NCBI RefSeq assembly: GCF_019279795.1
Contig: NC_056731.1
Span: forward strand, 869,539,175 to 869,603,174
DNA length: 64,000 nucleotides
DNA from: Protopterus annectens
Taxonomy: Eukaryota > Chordata > Ceratodontiformes > Protopteridae
Direction of reading: 5' to 3'
Part shown: in pieces, positions 55,393 to 64,000 of the stretch
Numbering within the stretch: position 1 is the stretch's first letter
How the letters are laid out: each line of letters begins with the position of its first letter
Notes under the pieces: generated by a model
The model's database searches: none
Told to the model about the DNA's origin: nothing
The model's input: only the letters and a program-made list of their open reading frames with translations
Position numbers and translations under genes: made by a program

Positions 55393-57055
55393 CTATCTAC
55401 CCCTCTGAGGCCTGTCTGAAATGGGAAAGGACCAATTTTTTGTAGGCCAATTCCTACTAAATCTGGGTGGCTGTACTTGTAAGAAATCCTTAACCGTTTG
55501 CATGGATTTTGCCTTGTCCTCCATCTTCTTTATCACTTCTTCAGCCTTAGATCCAAACAAAACATTATGCTGAACAGGAGCACCCAATAACTTAGCTTTT
55601 ACTTGATCTGGCAAGTTTTGTTCCTTTAACCAAGCATGCCTTCTAATGACTGTACCAGAGGCAGCAGCCCTACAAGAAGCCTCCAAGGCATCAAATCCAC
55701 AGTGTAAACCATGCTTCCCAACTTGTTCAGTGGCAGGCATTAAGTCATGTAATTCCTTATCATCAGCACAGGTGGAAATGGAAGTCAGCTTTTGTTTCAA
55801 AACAGACAGAAGGAATTGCTGGTATTTCAGCATATGAAATTGACAGTTTAAGGCCCTAATAGATAAAGTAGCTGAAGTGTACACTTTTTTGCCCCATCTT
55901 TCTAAAGATCTGGAATCCTTCTCAGTGGGAACGGGGTTTTTAGCAGAAGCGGCCTTAACCCCCTTAGGGCCCTGAGAAATGGTTTCAGGATCAGCAGTAG
56001 GGTTCTTGTATAAAAACTGGTGGGAATCAGGAACCCTATAATATCTGTCTGGCTTAACAGGAGCTGGAGGAAAAGTCAGGAGTTAAATTAGCCTCCAAAA
56101 AAGCATCATCCACAATATCCAAAATAGGAGGAATGGCCAGGAGTCTATGTTGGGGAAGAAGAAGAAAATACCTTAGTCTTTTCTTAGATTCAGAGTACTC
56201 CTGTCCTTCCCAGTGAAAATGTTCCCTCATTTCATGCAAAGTTTCCCCAAAAGAGAAATCCTCAGGGGGAGAAGTTGAAGGAATGGATTCCTCAGCATCA
56301 GAATCCTCATAAGGAGGGAAAGAATATTCCTGGTCAGAAGAAGAAACTGAAGAAACAGAAGCCTGATCAGAGGAGTCATAATAAACTTCCAGCCTTGGCC
56401 TTTTATCTGGAGGGGGATGTGAACCCCTAATCATAGTAAGTAAGTCCTCCGCCATCTTAAGTAACTGTTTCTGAGACTTGGGTGCTGGACCAGAAGAGGC
56501 CTGGGCTGCAGTGTTTGATTTGGAAGGAGTCTTTGCCTTTGTCTTTATTAGAAGCTGAGTAGGCCTGAAAACCCCTTCGGAAGCCGGTACCTGCACAGCG
56601 GCTCCGGACCCATCCGAAGGAGCATTGTCCGAAGGTCCTGCAACAGAAATATTTAAAGGCCTAGTTGGCTCCTTGTGGGAGTCCGTTTCGGCCATCGGTT
56701 CCGAAATGGCAGATGACAGGGGCTGCAAAAGCGCCTCACTGACGACAGCCGAACCTGAAGCTGGCTCTGCTTGTACAATATCATCTGATTTGGACCTTGG
56801 AGGCCTGTCTTTATCCTTGCGTCGTTTGTGAACTCCGGTAGCCGGAACCGTATCCGACATTTTGTAATTAAAACGCCTACCGAAGTAATGAAATGCAAAA
56901 TCGTACCTTCGTTTAATTGTACGTTGATTGAATCTAGCACAAAACCGACAACTAACTACGTCGTGGTCAGGGCCTAAGCAAGGAATACAGTAAGAATGAA
57001 AATCCTTATGAGGTATTTGCTTCCCACATGAAATACAATTAACTTTTTCTGACAT
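55393..57055 (-). pseudogene. DIRS-B5 gag, frameshifted
   Basis: Met of SEKVNCISCGKQIPHKDF at 57055; open to 56054. Cys/His cluster CISCGKQ, HSYCIPCLGPDHD, CRFCARFNQR; Ser-rich middle; acidic YDSSDQASVSSVSSSDQ; STSPPEDFSFGETLHEMREH. A shift near 56060 leads to 55884-55393 (SIRALNCQFHMLKYQQFLLS, QVQPPRFSRNWPTKNWSF). Closest to B1 gag in this window. Confidence 0.86.
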
Positions 57056-57174
57056 TGGACTGGAGCAAGAAAAAAGTTTCCCCAACAGGGTACTTAGCTT
57101 TGAGTAGGAGAAGAAAGTCTTCGGACTGAAGTACGTTTATAAAAAATTGTCAGGAGTCAGCCGACCGGCACTTG

Positions 57175-57378
57175 CCAACTGCTATCACTGCACGGCAAGA
57201 AAGACTGGAGAACATGGCGTCAGCTGTCAGCTTTGTACTCCTGGCGCTCTGACGTCAGGGAGCATGGCTGAGCAGCAGATGCCGGACCCAGACTTTGGGA
57301 TTCTGGCCGACCGAGGACTGCCTGCCGGCAGGGGAGAACCCTACAGTCATGACTGCAACAGTGAAACACGATGAACAT
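57175..57378 (-). repeat. DIRS-B5 right (5') inverted terminal repeat
   Basis: ggcaagaaagactggagaac, 'gctctgacgtcagggagcat', 'tttgggattctggccgaccg', ending cagtgaaacacgatgaacat. Inverted copy of about 51945-52130. Confidence 0.85.
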
Positions 57379-58561
57379 CTGGGTATAGTTTAAATCCTGG
57401 GTTCTTAGACCACATAATTATGAACAAATCTCAAAGAATCAAAAACGGGGAGTTGAGGCCAACAATCAGTAAAATTTCAATGCAAAATTAAAATATCATA
57501 CCAATTCTGAATATAAAGATCATGTAGAGCTCATGTTCAGACCATAAAGAAGTATATATTAACAGTTAGTAAAATTAGTGTGGACTAACTATATCCAATT
57601 GTATTAATACACTATGAAAACCTCACTCGAGTATGCAAGGACCCACACAGAATAAGCAATTCCAAAGCATTGGCAACTGAACAGCTTCCCATGTTATTAA
57701 TAACTGAGCCCTAAAAAAGCATCATAATATAAAGCCATTTAGCTACGAAATATATGATTGGATTGAAAAAGACATATATAAAAAAACAAAGATCCAATAT
57801 AGAATTGGTTCCAGTAGCTTAATTATCAAGATTTATCCAGTTTGTTCCCAAAACAAAAATTGTAACCATATATCTATGGATTGATATGTTCAATATAACA
57901 AAACAACCATGAATTAAAAGAATTAGAAGGAAAGGGAGAGTCCTATATTGAGAGTTAACTTAGTTTTTCATCAAATAGTCAAAAGAGCCAGAAGCACAAT
58001 TAAAATCCAACTAATCCGTAAGGGAGATAGAATCAACCTCACTTTATAGCCAAATCTGTATGACAAAAAAGTTAAGAGGTCAATAATTAGAACGCCAAAA
58101 CACCAAATACTTAAGCCCAGATAATCCTGAATGTTAAGTCCCAGATAACAATTCGGAATGTCCAAACACGATTGTCTTGGCTGCTATCAATTCAAAAAAT
58201 GTAGTTAAAATGTCGTTTCCATTTTATCAATTTGTAGATAGAAATGGCGTCCCGCTGTGTAACCAAAGATCCAGTAATCACCCACTATTCTGTTGAAACA
58301 AGAACTCGTACAAAACAATGTCCCATAAAATTCAACATATTCAAAAAAGTAACAAGGTTAACCGTGCTTTGGTGCCAAGCTTGTCTACCCAGTTAGTGAA
58401 ACAGAAACCAACAGTAGAGACACCAAAGCACCAAATAGAAGGCCCAGTCAATCGCACTTAAGTAATGTGTAGCAGTGATGAGTAGCCAAAATTAGTCTCA
58501 CCTGCAAAAAGTTCCTGATATAGATCCAATCTGTAGAACCCCAAATCCAAATAGGGAACTT
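57379..58561 (-). other. Continuation of the left PLE arm, upstream (non-coding) part
   Basis: AT-rich sequence without coding capacity; inverted copy of about 58778-59960. Either the long 5' untranslated region of the PLE or flanking DNA duplicated with it. Confidence 0.7.
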
Positions 58562-58777
58562 GTGGCTCCACAACCCTTTCTGCTTTTTCTAGATTGGAGT
58601 GGTGACTCAGTTTTTCAACTATTTTTGTTTGTGGAATTTAGCACAAACTGTCATCTTTTGACTATCAGCAGTTTTTTTGTGCAAATATATTGTTTATCAA
58701 GACCCGAGCTAGTCTCATTTTGCTGGCTTATGTTATTGAGTTGTTGGTCTCGATCTTTATTACGTTTGTTTAGAAAC
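58562..58777. other. 216-bp spacer at the centre of the inverted repeat
   Basis: The only part between the arms that is not duplicated in inverted orientation. No recognised feature. Confidence 0.75.
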
Positions 58778-61203
58778 AAGTTCGCTATTTGGATTTGAGG
58801 TTCTACAGATTGGATCTATATCAGGAACTTTTTGCAGGTGAGACTACTAATTTTGGCTACTTATCACTGCTACACATTACTTATCAAGTGCGACTGACTG
58901 GGCCTTCTATTTGGCGCTTTGACGTCTTTACTGTTGGTTTCTGTTTCACTAACTGGGTAGACAAGCTCGACACCAAAGCACAGTTAACCCCATTACTTTT
59001 TTGAATATGTTGAATTTTTATGGGACATTATTTTGTACGGGTTCTTGCTTCAACAGAATAGTGGGCGATTACTGGATCTTTGGTTACACAGCAGGAAGCC
59101 ATTTCTATCTACAAACTGATAAAATGGAAACCGGACATTTTAACTACATTTTTTGAATTGATAGCAGCCAAGACAATAGTGTTTGGACATTCCAAATTGT
59201 TATCTGGGACTTAACATTTGGGATTATCTGGGCTTACGTATTTGCTGTTTTGGCATTCTAATTATTGACCTCAACTTTTTTCTCATACAAATTTGGCTAC
59301 AAAGTGAGGTTGATTCTATCTCCCTTACAGATTAGTTGAACTTTAATTGTGCTTCTGGCTCTTTTGAACATTTGATGAAAAACTAAGTTAATTCTCAATA
59401 TAGGACTCTCCCTTTCCATATAATTCTTTTCATTCATGGTTGTTTTGTTATATTGAACATATCAATCCATAGATAGATGGTTACAATTTTTGTTTTGGGA
59501 ACAAACTGGATAAATCTTAATAATTAATTAATTATTGGATCTTTGTTTTTTTTTATACATGTCTCTTTCAATCCAATCATATCTTTCATAGCTAAATGGC
59601 TTTATATTATGATGCTTTTATAGGGCTCAGTTAATAACATGGGAAGCTGTTCAGTTGCCAGTGCTTTGGAATTGCTTATTCTGTGCGGGTCCTTGCATAC
59701 TTGAGTGAGGTTTTCATAGAGTATAAATACAACTGGATATCGCTAGTCCACACTAATTTTACTAACTGTTAATATATACTTCTTTATGGTCTGAACATGA
59801 GCTCTACATGATCTTTATATGCGGAATTGGTATATTTTCATTTTGCATTGAAATTTTACTGATTGTTGGCCTCAACTCCCCGTTTTTGATTCTTTATGAG
59901 ATTTGCTCATAATTGTTGTGTGGTCTATGAACCCAGGACTTAAACTATACCCAGTTCTACAGGAACTCATGTTGAATGCTGGTCTGACAGACAATTAACA
60001 TATTCTAATGAATAATGGACACAAATTTTCATGTCTAGGTGAGGTGGCAGAGACGAAGTCGGTCATCCTTTATTTAAACATGTAAAGTAACAATGTGTTT
60101 GTTACCATGAATAGTGGGCCTTATTGAATATATAAATGATAGATGGCTGAGATGCAGGTCGGCCACAGTTGATTTTCATCATTAATAGGTTTAACTTGGG
60201 TTCTATAGACCTTGAAGGTGTTTGGGCTATTTGTTATCTTTTCCCAACTTAAGGGCTGTTGGGGGCAACACTTGGTGAATTTTTATTAAAAAAATTCTTG
60301 CATCATGTTTTGCTCATTATCAGAGTTCTATTGAGTGGACATTCTGGTTTAAGTCAATATACATGACCTATTCACTTTGAAGGTTATTTATTTGATTACT
60401 TGTATCTGTTGGCTCAACAACAGTTATTTAAACCATTGACATATCCTGTTCTATTTGACATTATGGATCTCACGAGGATATTGCAAGGCCTATCAGCTGA
60501 TAGAGATAATTTAGAGGTTTTTGGTTTTCAACCATCCAATTCTACCAATCCTATCCTTAAAAAAGAAGACCTCAAATACCTTTGTGGGTTACTATTTCAA
60601 AAGTTGGCTAAAAACATGAGGACACTAAGGGCCAACATTTGGCACCTGAAACTATTTAAAGCTTATAAGCTTAAAGATATTATGCCACGAGGTTTACAAG
60701 TCAGGATTCAACCCCTGGTGGGTCAAATCGATGCCCAACTTTCTCAAGAATGGGCCCAAGCACAACATAAAGCATCCATGTTTTTCGTGGATATCTTGAT
60801 TGCTTATTATGAAAGAATGATAGAGAAATATATAGGGGAGGTCACTGTCAGTTGTCAAGAGGCTAAAGTAGAGTCAGAAAGCTTTTTAGCAGCTATCTAA
60901 CCAATTTGGCTAGAGACTTAACATTACAGGAACAGCTTGTTAAAAAGAAAACTCAAAAATTCCAAAGGGACACTATAGAATATGAAAAGGGGAAACCCTT
61001 TATTACTCAAAAAAGTGTACATTTCTCTGACTCGGGTTTCAAAACAACTAATAGAAAAAAGAGACCAAGGTCAATACTCAGAAAAATAGTACAGACATAT
61101 ATAGTGGCACTTCTGAGGAGGATTTGTCCTCTGCCACTGATTTAGACTCCCTTTCCACCCAAGAATCTCCAGTAGCCAAAAGAAAACCTCATGCAGACCC
61201 TTT
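58778..61203 (+). repeat. Right arm of the large PLE inverted repeat
   Basis: Inverted copy of 58561-57379 and 51905-50660. Uninterrupted, so it preserves the empty integration site of DIRS-B5 near 59955. Confidence 0.88.
60400..60900 (+). pseudogene. PLE-b N-terminal reading frame
   Basis: 166 open codons beginning MYLLAQQQLFKPL; the Met at 60463 (MDLTRILQGLSADRDN) is an alternative start. Charged helical sequence with AQAQHKASMFFVDILIAYYE and EVTVSCQEAKV. It ends at a frameshift (SFLAAI stop) and continues at 60906 (ARDLTLQEQLVKKKTQKFQR, TNRKKRPRSILRK), basic. Function of this region is unknown to me. Confidence 0.7.
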
Positions 61204-61731
61204 AGGCACAAGAAAAGTAGGGGGGTAGGAAACACAGAAAAAATAACAAACAACATTCAACAATTACTAGAAAAGATTGTATTGCATTAAACAATGTACA
61301 TAATATTTCTTCACACCAACTGTGTGATGTACATATTACAGTATTAAACAAGGGTTTAAACTTTGTACCGACTTTTGTGGTGCCTGAACATGTTTTGGTT
61401 AATGAATTGAACTACTTCTGTAGACTACTTAATTTGAAAATATTTTTTTCAGATACAACCATTACTCAAAGATCTACTGGGTCCCAATTTGGGAAATCCA
61501 ATTTTCAGCCCCCCATGGACAAGCATGCTGCTATTTTCAAGGAATGTGTCCTCAAAGATTTACATTTTTCTCATGAATATCAGATGATCAGACATAATTT
61601 AACCAAAGCTGAACAACAAGCCCTACAGGACCTTAGTTCCAATTAAGATATAGTTATTTTACCAGCTGACAAGGGGGGGGGGTGGCATTGTGGTGATAGA
61701 TTGGGACATGTACCAGGCGGAGGCTGAAAAA
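61204..61731 (+). pseudogene. PLE-b linker and start of reverse transcriptase
   Basis: VLNKGLNFVPTF (about 61340), then 61377-61646 with PMDKHAAIFKECVLKDLHF, a stop after LQDLSSN, then DIVILPADKGG and IVVIDWDMYQ. A run of about 10 G (61673-61682) inside the ADKGG motif probably shifts the frame. The matching part is deleted in PLE-a. Confidence 0.78.
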
Positions 61732-62049
61732 CTTTTAGTTATGTACGCACCATAACTTCAGATGTTTGGGATCCATCTCGCCTACATTCTGACTGATGGG
61801 TTCGGAGCCGATCCCTCGGCTCCGACTCGGCACGCTTATGCTATAGAGCGAGGCCTCTAATTGGCTGCGCTATCTTTATCCCAGGATGCACCACCACTAA
61901 TCCCCCAGATCTTGTTTGTCCGCATTCATGCACACATGCACAGCTTGTTTATATAACATTGTTAGATGTTTCAAGATGAAACAACAGGATTCGGACCTTC
62001 TGATATCCTCTGATCTACAAGGAAGGGGGAAGGAGGGTGGGTTATTAGG

Positions 62050-62145
62050 AATGTAGGCGAGATGGATCCCAAACATCTGAAGTTATGGTGAGTACATAAG
62101 TAAAAGATGTTATGTGATCCTATCTCGCCTACATTCTGACTGATG
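62050..62145 (-). repeat. DIRS-A5 ICR
   Basis: gtaggcgagatggatcccaa, catctgaagttatggtgagt, acataagtaaaag, atgttatgtgatcctatctc. First half is the complement of the left end, second half predicts the right end (…ggatcacataacat). Confidence 0.8.
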
Positions 62146-62240
62146 GGACAGCGTCCTAGCACCTAAATCCCGGGTGGCTCATTGGAAAACACTCCTGAGC
62201 ACTGTGGAACCAAATGAAGCTCATCCTCTAGATGCCACAT

Positions 62241-63180
62241 CTAATTTGTAGTGAGAAATGAAGGTGTGCGGGAAGACCATGTAGCCGCAGCACAAATGTC
62301 ACCAATAGCAAGCTTAGAATGAAATGCTACCGAAGTAGCCATAGCCCTTGTAGAATGAGCCTTGACAGAGGTGGAAAGCTCTTTGTTAGAATAAATATAA
62401 GCTTGAGTAATACAGTCCCTGATCCATTTGGCAATAGTGACCTTTGTGACCGCGTTGCCCAATTTGTTTTCTGCAAAGGACACAAACAACTGATCTGTCT
62501 TCCTTGATTGTTTGGTCCTGTCCAAATAAAAACGTAACTGCCTGTGGACATCTGGTGTGTGGAAAATAAACTCCTCTTTATTGGAGTATTTTGGGAAAAA
62601 AACTGGGAGCTCTAACGACTGTTGCAAGCATAAAGTAGAACAGACTTTAGGAACAAAAGAAGGATTTGGTCTGAGGGATACCCTGTCTGTATGAAAAACC
62701 AAGTACTGACAAAGCTTGAAGTTCTGAAACCCTCCTGGCTGAAGTAATTGCCACTAGAAAGGCTGTCTTCCATGATAGAAACTTTAGATCACAGGTAGCT
62801 GCCGGTTCAAAGGGAAAAGAAGTCAGGGCACGTAATACTATATCGAGATCCCATGGAGGTGCAGGATGAGAAATCAGAGGTCTTAATAAAGCAGCACCTT
62901 TCAAGAAGGTCTTACACAACCTGTTGCTCATTAAAGGTGGGTCTATGGATTCATGAAAATTAGAAATCGTTGCCAATTGTACTTTGATGGTAGAAACAGA
63001 AGAGCCTTGATTGAAAAGAGGTCAGGAATTTGAGTACTTCTGCCACGGGAGTAGAAATGGGGTCCAGGCCCCGGAGTTGAGCCCAGATAGCAAACCTTTT
63101 CCATTTGCTAGAATACAGTTTCTTCGTAGGCGACTTGTGGGCTGAAGACAATATGTGCACCACATCTGGATCAAGTGCAT
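62241..63180 (-). pseudogene. DIRS-A5 tyrosine recombinase, frameshifted
   Basis: 63523-62960 has SSAHKSPTKKLYSSKWKRF; 62976-62647 has WDLDIVLRALTSFPFEPA and ITSARRVSELQAL (Arg); 62702-62241 has PDVHRQLRFYLDRTKQ and AHSTRAMAT (H-x-x-R), then shifts at TWSSRTPSF, so the Tyr segment is in another frame. At least three shifts. Confidence 0.85.
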
Positions 63181-63189
63181 GTCTCCTGA

Positions 63190-64000
63190 CTATGGTCGGA
63201 AGAGGAGGAGCCAGGCCGTCAATTTTAATGTGTGTAGGGACTGGTGTAGTAGTCCCGACTGATGAATCAGTAGGTCTGGGACCTGGTCCAGGAACCATGG
63301 ACCTTCCAGAGCATTTTTCTGAAGATAGGGAAACCACACTTGACGAGGCCAGTACGGAGCAATTAAGATCATCTTGCTGCCTAAGAGAGATGCCTTTTGA
63401 ATCACTCTGGGGAGGAGAGGAACTGGAGGGAAGGCATAAAGCAGTCCGGTGGGCCAAGGATGGACTAATGCGTCCATAGGGCTCTTCCCCGGAGCCGGGG
63501 TTAGGGAGAAAAATTCTTTGCACTTAGCATTCAGAGGAGTCGAAGAGGTCGCAACACGGAACTCCCCATTCGCTGAAAATCTGCCTTGTAATTGTCATAT
63601 TCAGAGACCATTCGTGAGGAGAGAGGATGGTTCTGCTCAACCTGTCGGCTATGACATTGGATTTGCCCGGTATGTGAGTAGCCACTAGGAAGCGTTTGGT
63701 CGAGACTGCCCATTCCCAAACTCTCATTGCTTCTCTGCAAAGAGGATAGGATCTGGTCCCTCCCTGTTTGTTCAGGTACCAGACAACTGACATGTTGTCT
63801 GAGTGAACAGCAATTACGCCCTGAGGGAGGTAATCGTGAAGGGCTCGAAGGGACAGGAGTACTGCCCTCATTTCTAGGATGTTGATGTGGAGAGGGGTCT
63901 CTTCCGGGTGCCATTTGCCTTGGACTGACCTGCCCAGGGAATCCCCCCCCCCCCCCCGTCTGGGAGGCATCCGTGGTCAAAGTGGCCGCCGGATGAGGAA
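63190..64000 (-). pseudogene. DIRS-A5 RNase H and C-terminal extension, cut by the window edge
   Basis: 63970-63524: HINILEMRAVLLSLRA, VHSDNMSVVWYLNKQGGTRS, IPGKSNVIADRLSRTIL, WGVPCCDLF then a stop. 63477-63190: LLYAFPPVPLLPRVI, LIAPYWPRQVWFPYL, ending TAWLLLFRP, overlapping the recombinase frame. A C run at 63945-63957 breaks the TTDASQTGGGG region. RT lies outside. Confidence 0.85.

Larger units (their letters stand above)
51906..57378 (-). mobile_element. DIRS-B5: family B element inserted in the left PLE arm
   Basis: 5473 bp. Left end agtacagttgtgtacac, right end cacgatgaacat, ICR about 52265-52325. Gag 57055-55393, RT-RNase H about 55200-53400, YR about 53420-52400. Ends are fixed exactly by the uninterrupted inverted-repeat arm at 59940-59970: tgtagaa joins ctgggtat there, and here tgtagaa joins agtacag and gaacat joins ctgggtat. 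No target bases are duplicated or lost. Confidence 0.95.
50660..58561 (-). repeat. Left arm of the large PLE inverted repeat (split by DIRS-B5)
   Basis: 50660-51905 plus 57379-58561 (2429 bp without B5) is the inverted copy of 58778-61203 (2426 bp). Arms differ by scattered substitutions and small indels (roughly several per cent by eye). They contain the PLE N-terminal region and about 1.6 kb of sequence upstream of it. Confidence 0.88.
58778..61731 (+). mobile_element. Penelope-like element, right copy (PLE-b), 5' part, cut by DIRS-A5
   Basis: Plus-strand PLE. A ~1.6-kb upstream stretch is followed by the N-terminal frame (60400-60900), a shifted continuation (60906-61145), a segment missing from PLE-a (61204-61640) with VLNKGLNFVPTF and KDLHFSHEYQMIRHNLTKAE, and the RT start ILPADKGG...IVVIDWDMYQAEAE. 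DIRS-A5 begins there; the rest of RT and the endonuclease should lie right of the window. Confidence 0.85.
61732..64000 (-). mobile_element. DIRS-A5: left part of a family A element, continues beyond the window
   Basis: Left terminus at about 61732 (cttttagttatgtacgcacc), terminal repeat to about 61925 with 'gggttcggagccgatccctc', ICR about 62050-62145. Then YR (62241-63180) and RT-RNase H up to the edge. The ICR complement reads aacat-ctttta-c-ttatgtac, so the left end may include ctttta, six bases more than in A1-A4. The right end is outside. Confidence 0.9.

Noticed and set aside
58562..61203. Head-to-head PLE pair as an assembly foldback artefact
   Set aside because: The arms differ at many sites, the left arm holds a 5.5-kb DIRS insertion and a PLE deletion that the right lacks, and a unique spacer separates them.
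61725..61745. DIRS-A5 left joint as carrying a 6-bp target duplication (ctttta)
   Set aside because: The same bases occur in its ICR, so they are more likely part of the element end; without the right end a duplication cannot be shown.

Overview
The window looks like intergenic DNA from a vertebrate with a very large, transposon-packed genome. It contains no host gene, tRNA, rRNA or CRISPR array that I can support. Nearly all recognisable coding sequence belongs to retrotransposons, chiefly DIRS-type tyrosine-recombinase (YR) elements. With them are a Jockey-superfamily (CR1/L2-like) LINE, a Penelope-like element (PLE) of vertebrate type, and one hAT-like DNA transposon. DIRS plus PLE plus CR1/L2-like LINEs suggests an amphibian with a giant genome (salamander or caecilian) or a lungfish. 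This is inference; nothing here fixes the species.
Layout: 1-2730 decayed LINE; 3707-9825 DIRS-A1; 10030-21723 DIRS-B1, split by DIRS-A2 (10307-16433); 22949-23066 short inverted repeat; 23095-23410 old dispersed repeat; 23590-24390 second decayed LINE copy; 24873-28097 DIRS-A3, a deletion derivative; 28578-29591 hAT-like element with 8-bp target duplication; 32330-33030 remnant of an old DIRS YR; 33152-33570 and from 33571 two stacked DIRS-B ends (B2, B3); B3 split by DIRS-A4 (35077-46752), itself split by DIRS-B4 (35613-41166); B3 resumes at 46753 and stops near 48663 against a PLE; 48664-61731 two head-to-head PLE copies around a 216-bp spacer, the left one split by DIRS-B5 (51906-57378); 61732-64000 start of DIRS-A5 inside the right PLE copy.
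All DIRS elements lie on the minus strand (gag at high coordinates, YR at low coordinates). There are two families. Family A is about 6.12 kb and has an RT box of the YLDDWLL type. Family B is about 5.5 kb and has a YLDDCLI box. Each element has inverted terminal repeats, a left-end overhang, and an internal complementary region (ICR) that is the complement of the two ends joined together. This is the DIRS hallmark of replication through a circle. Expected products are Gag (with an N-terminal Cys/His cluster), RT-RNase H with a C-terminal extension, and YR in an overlapping reading frame. Most frames are broken. The YR of DIRS-A2 (10785-11963) is the only one here that is both open and complete in its catalytic residues.
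The most informative features are: the precise element ends; an empty integration site preserved in the other arm of the PLE inverted repeat, proving insertion without target duplication; the stacked insertions; a 652-codon chimeric reading frame made by nesting; and the 2.4-kb head-to-head PLE inverted repeat.
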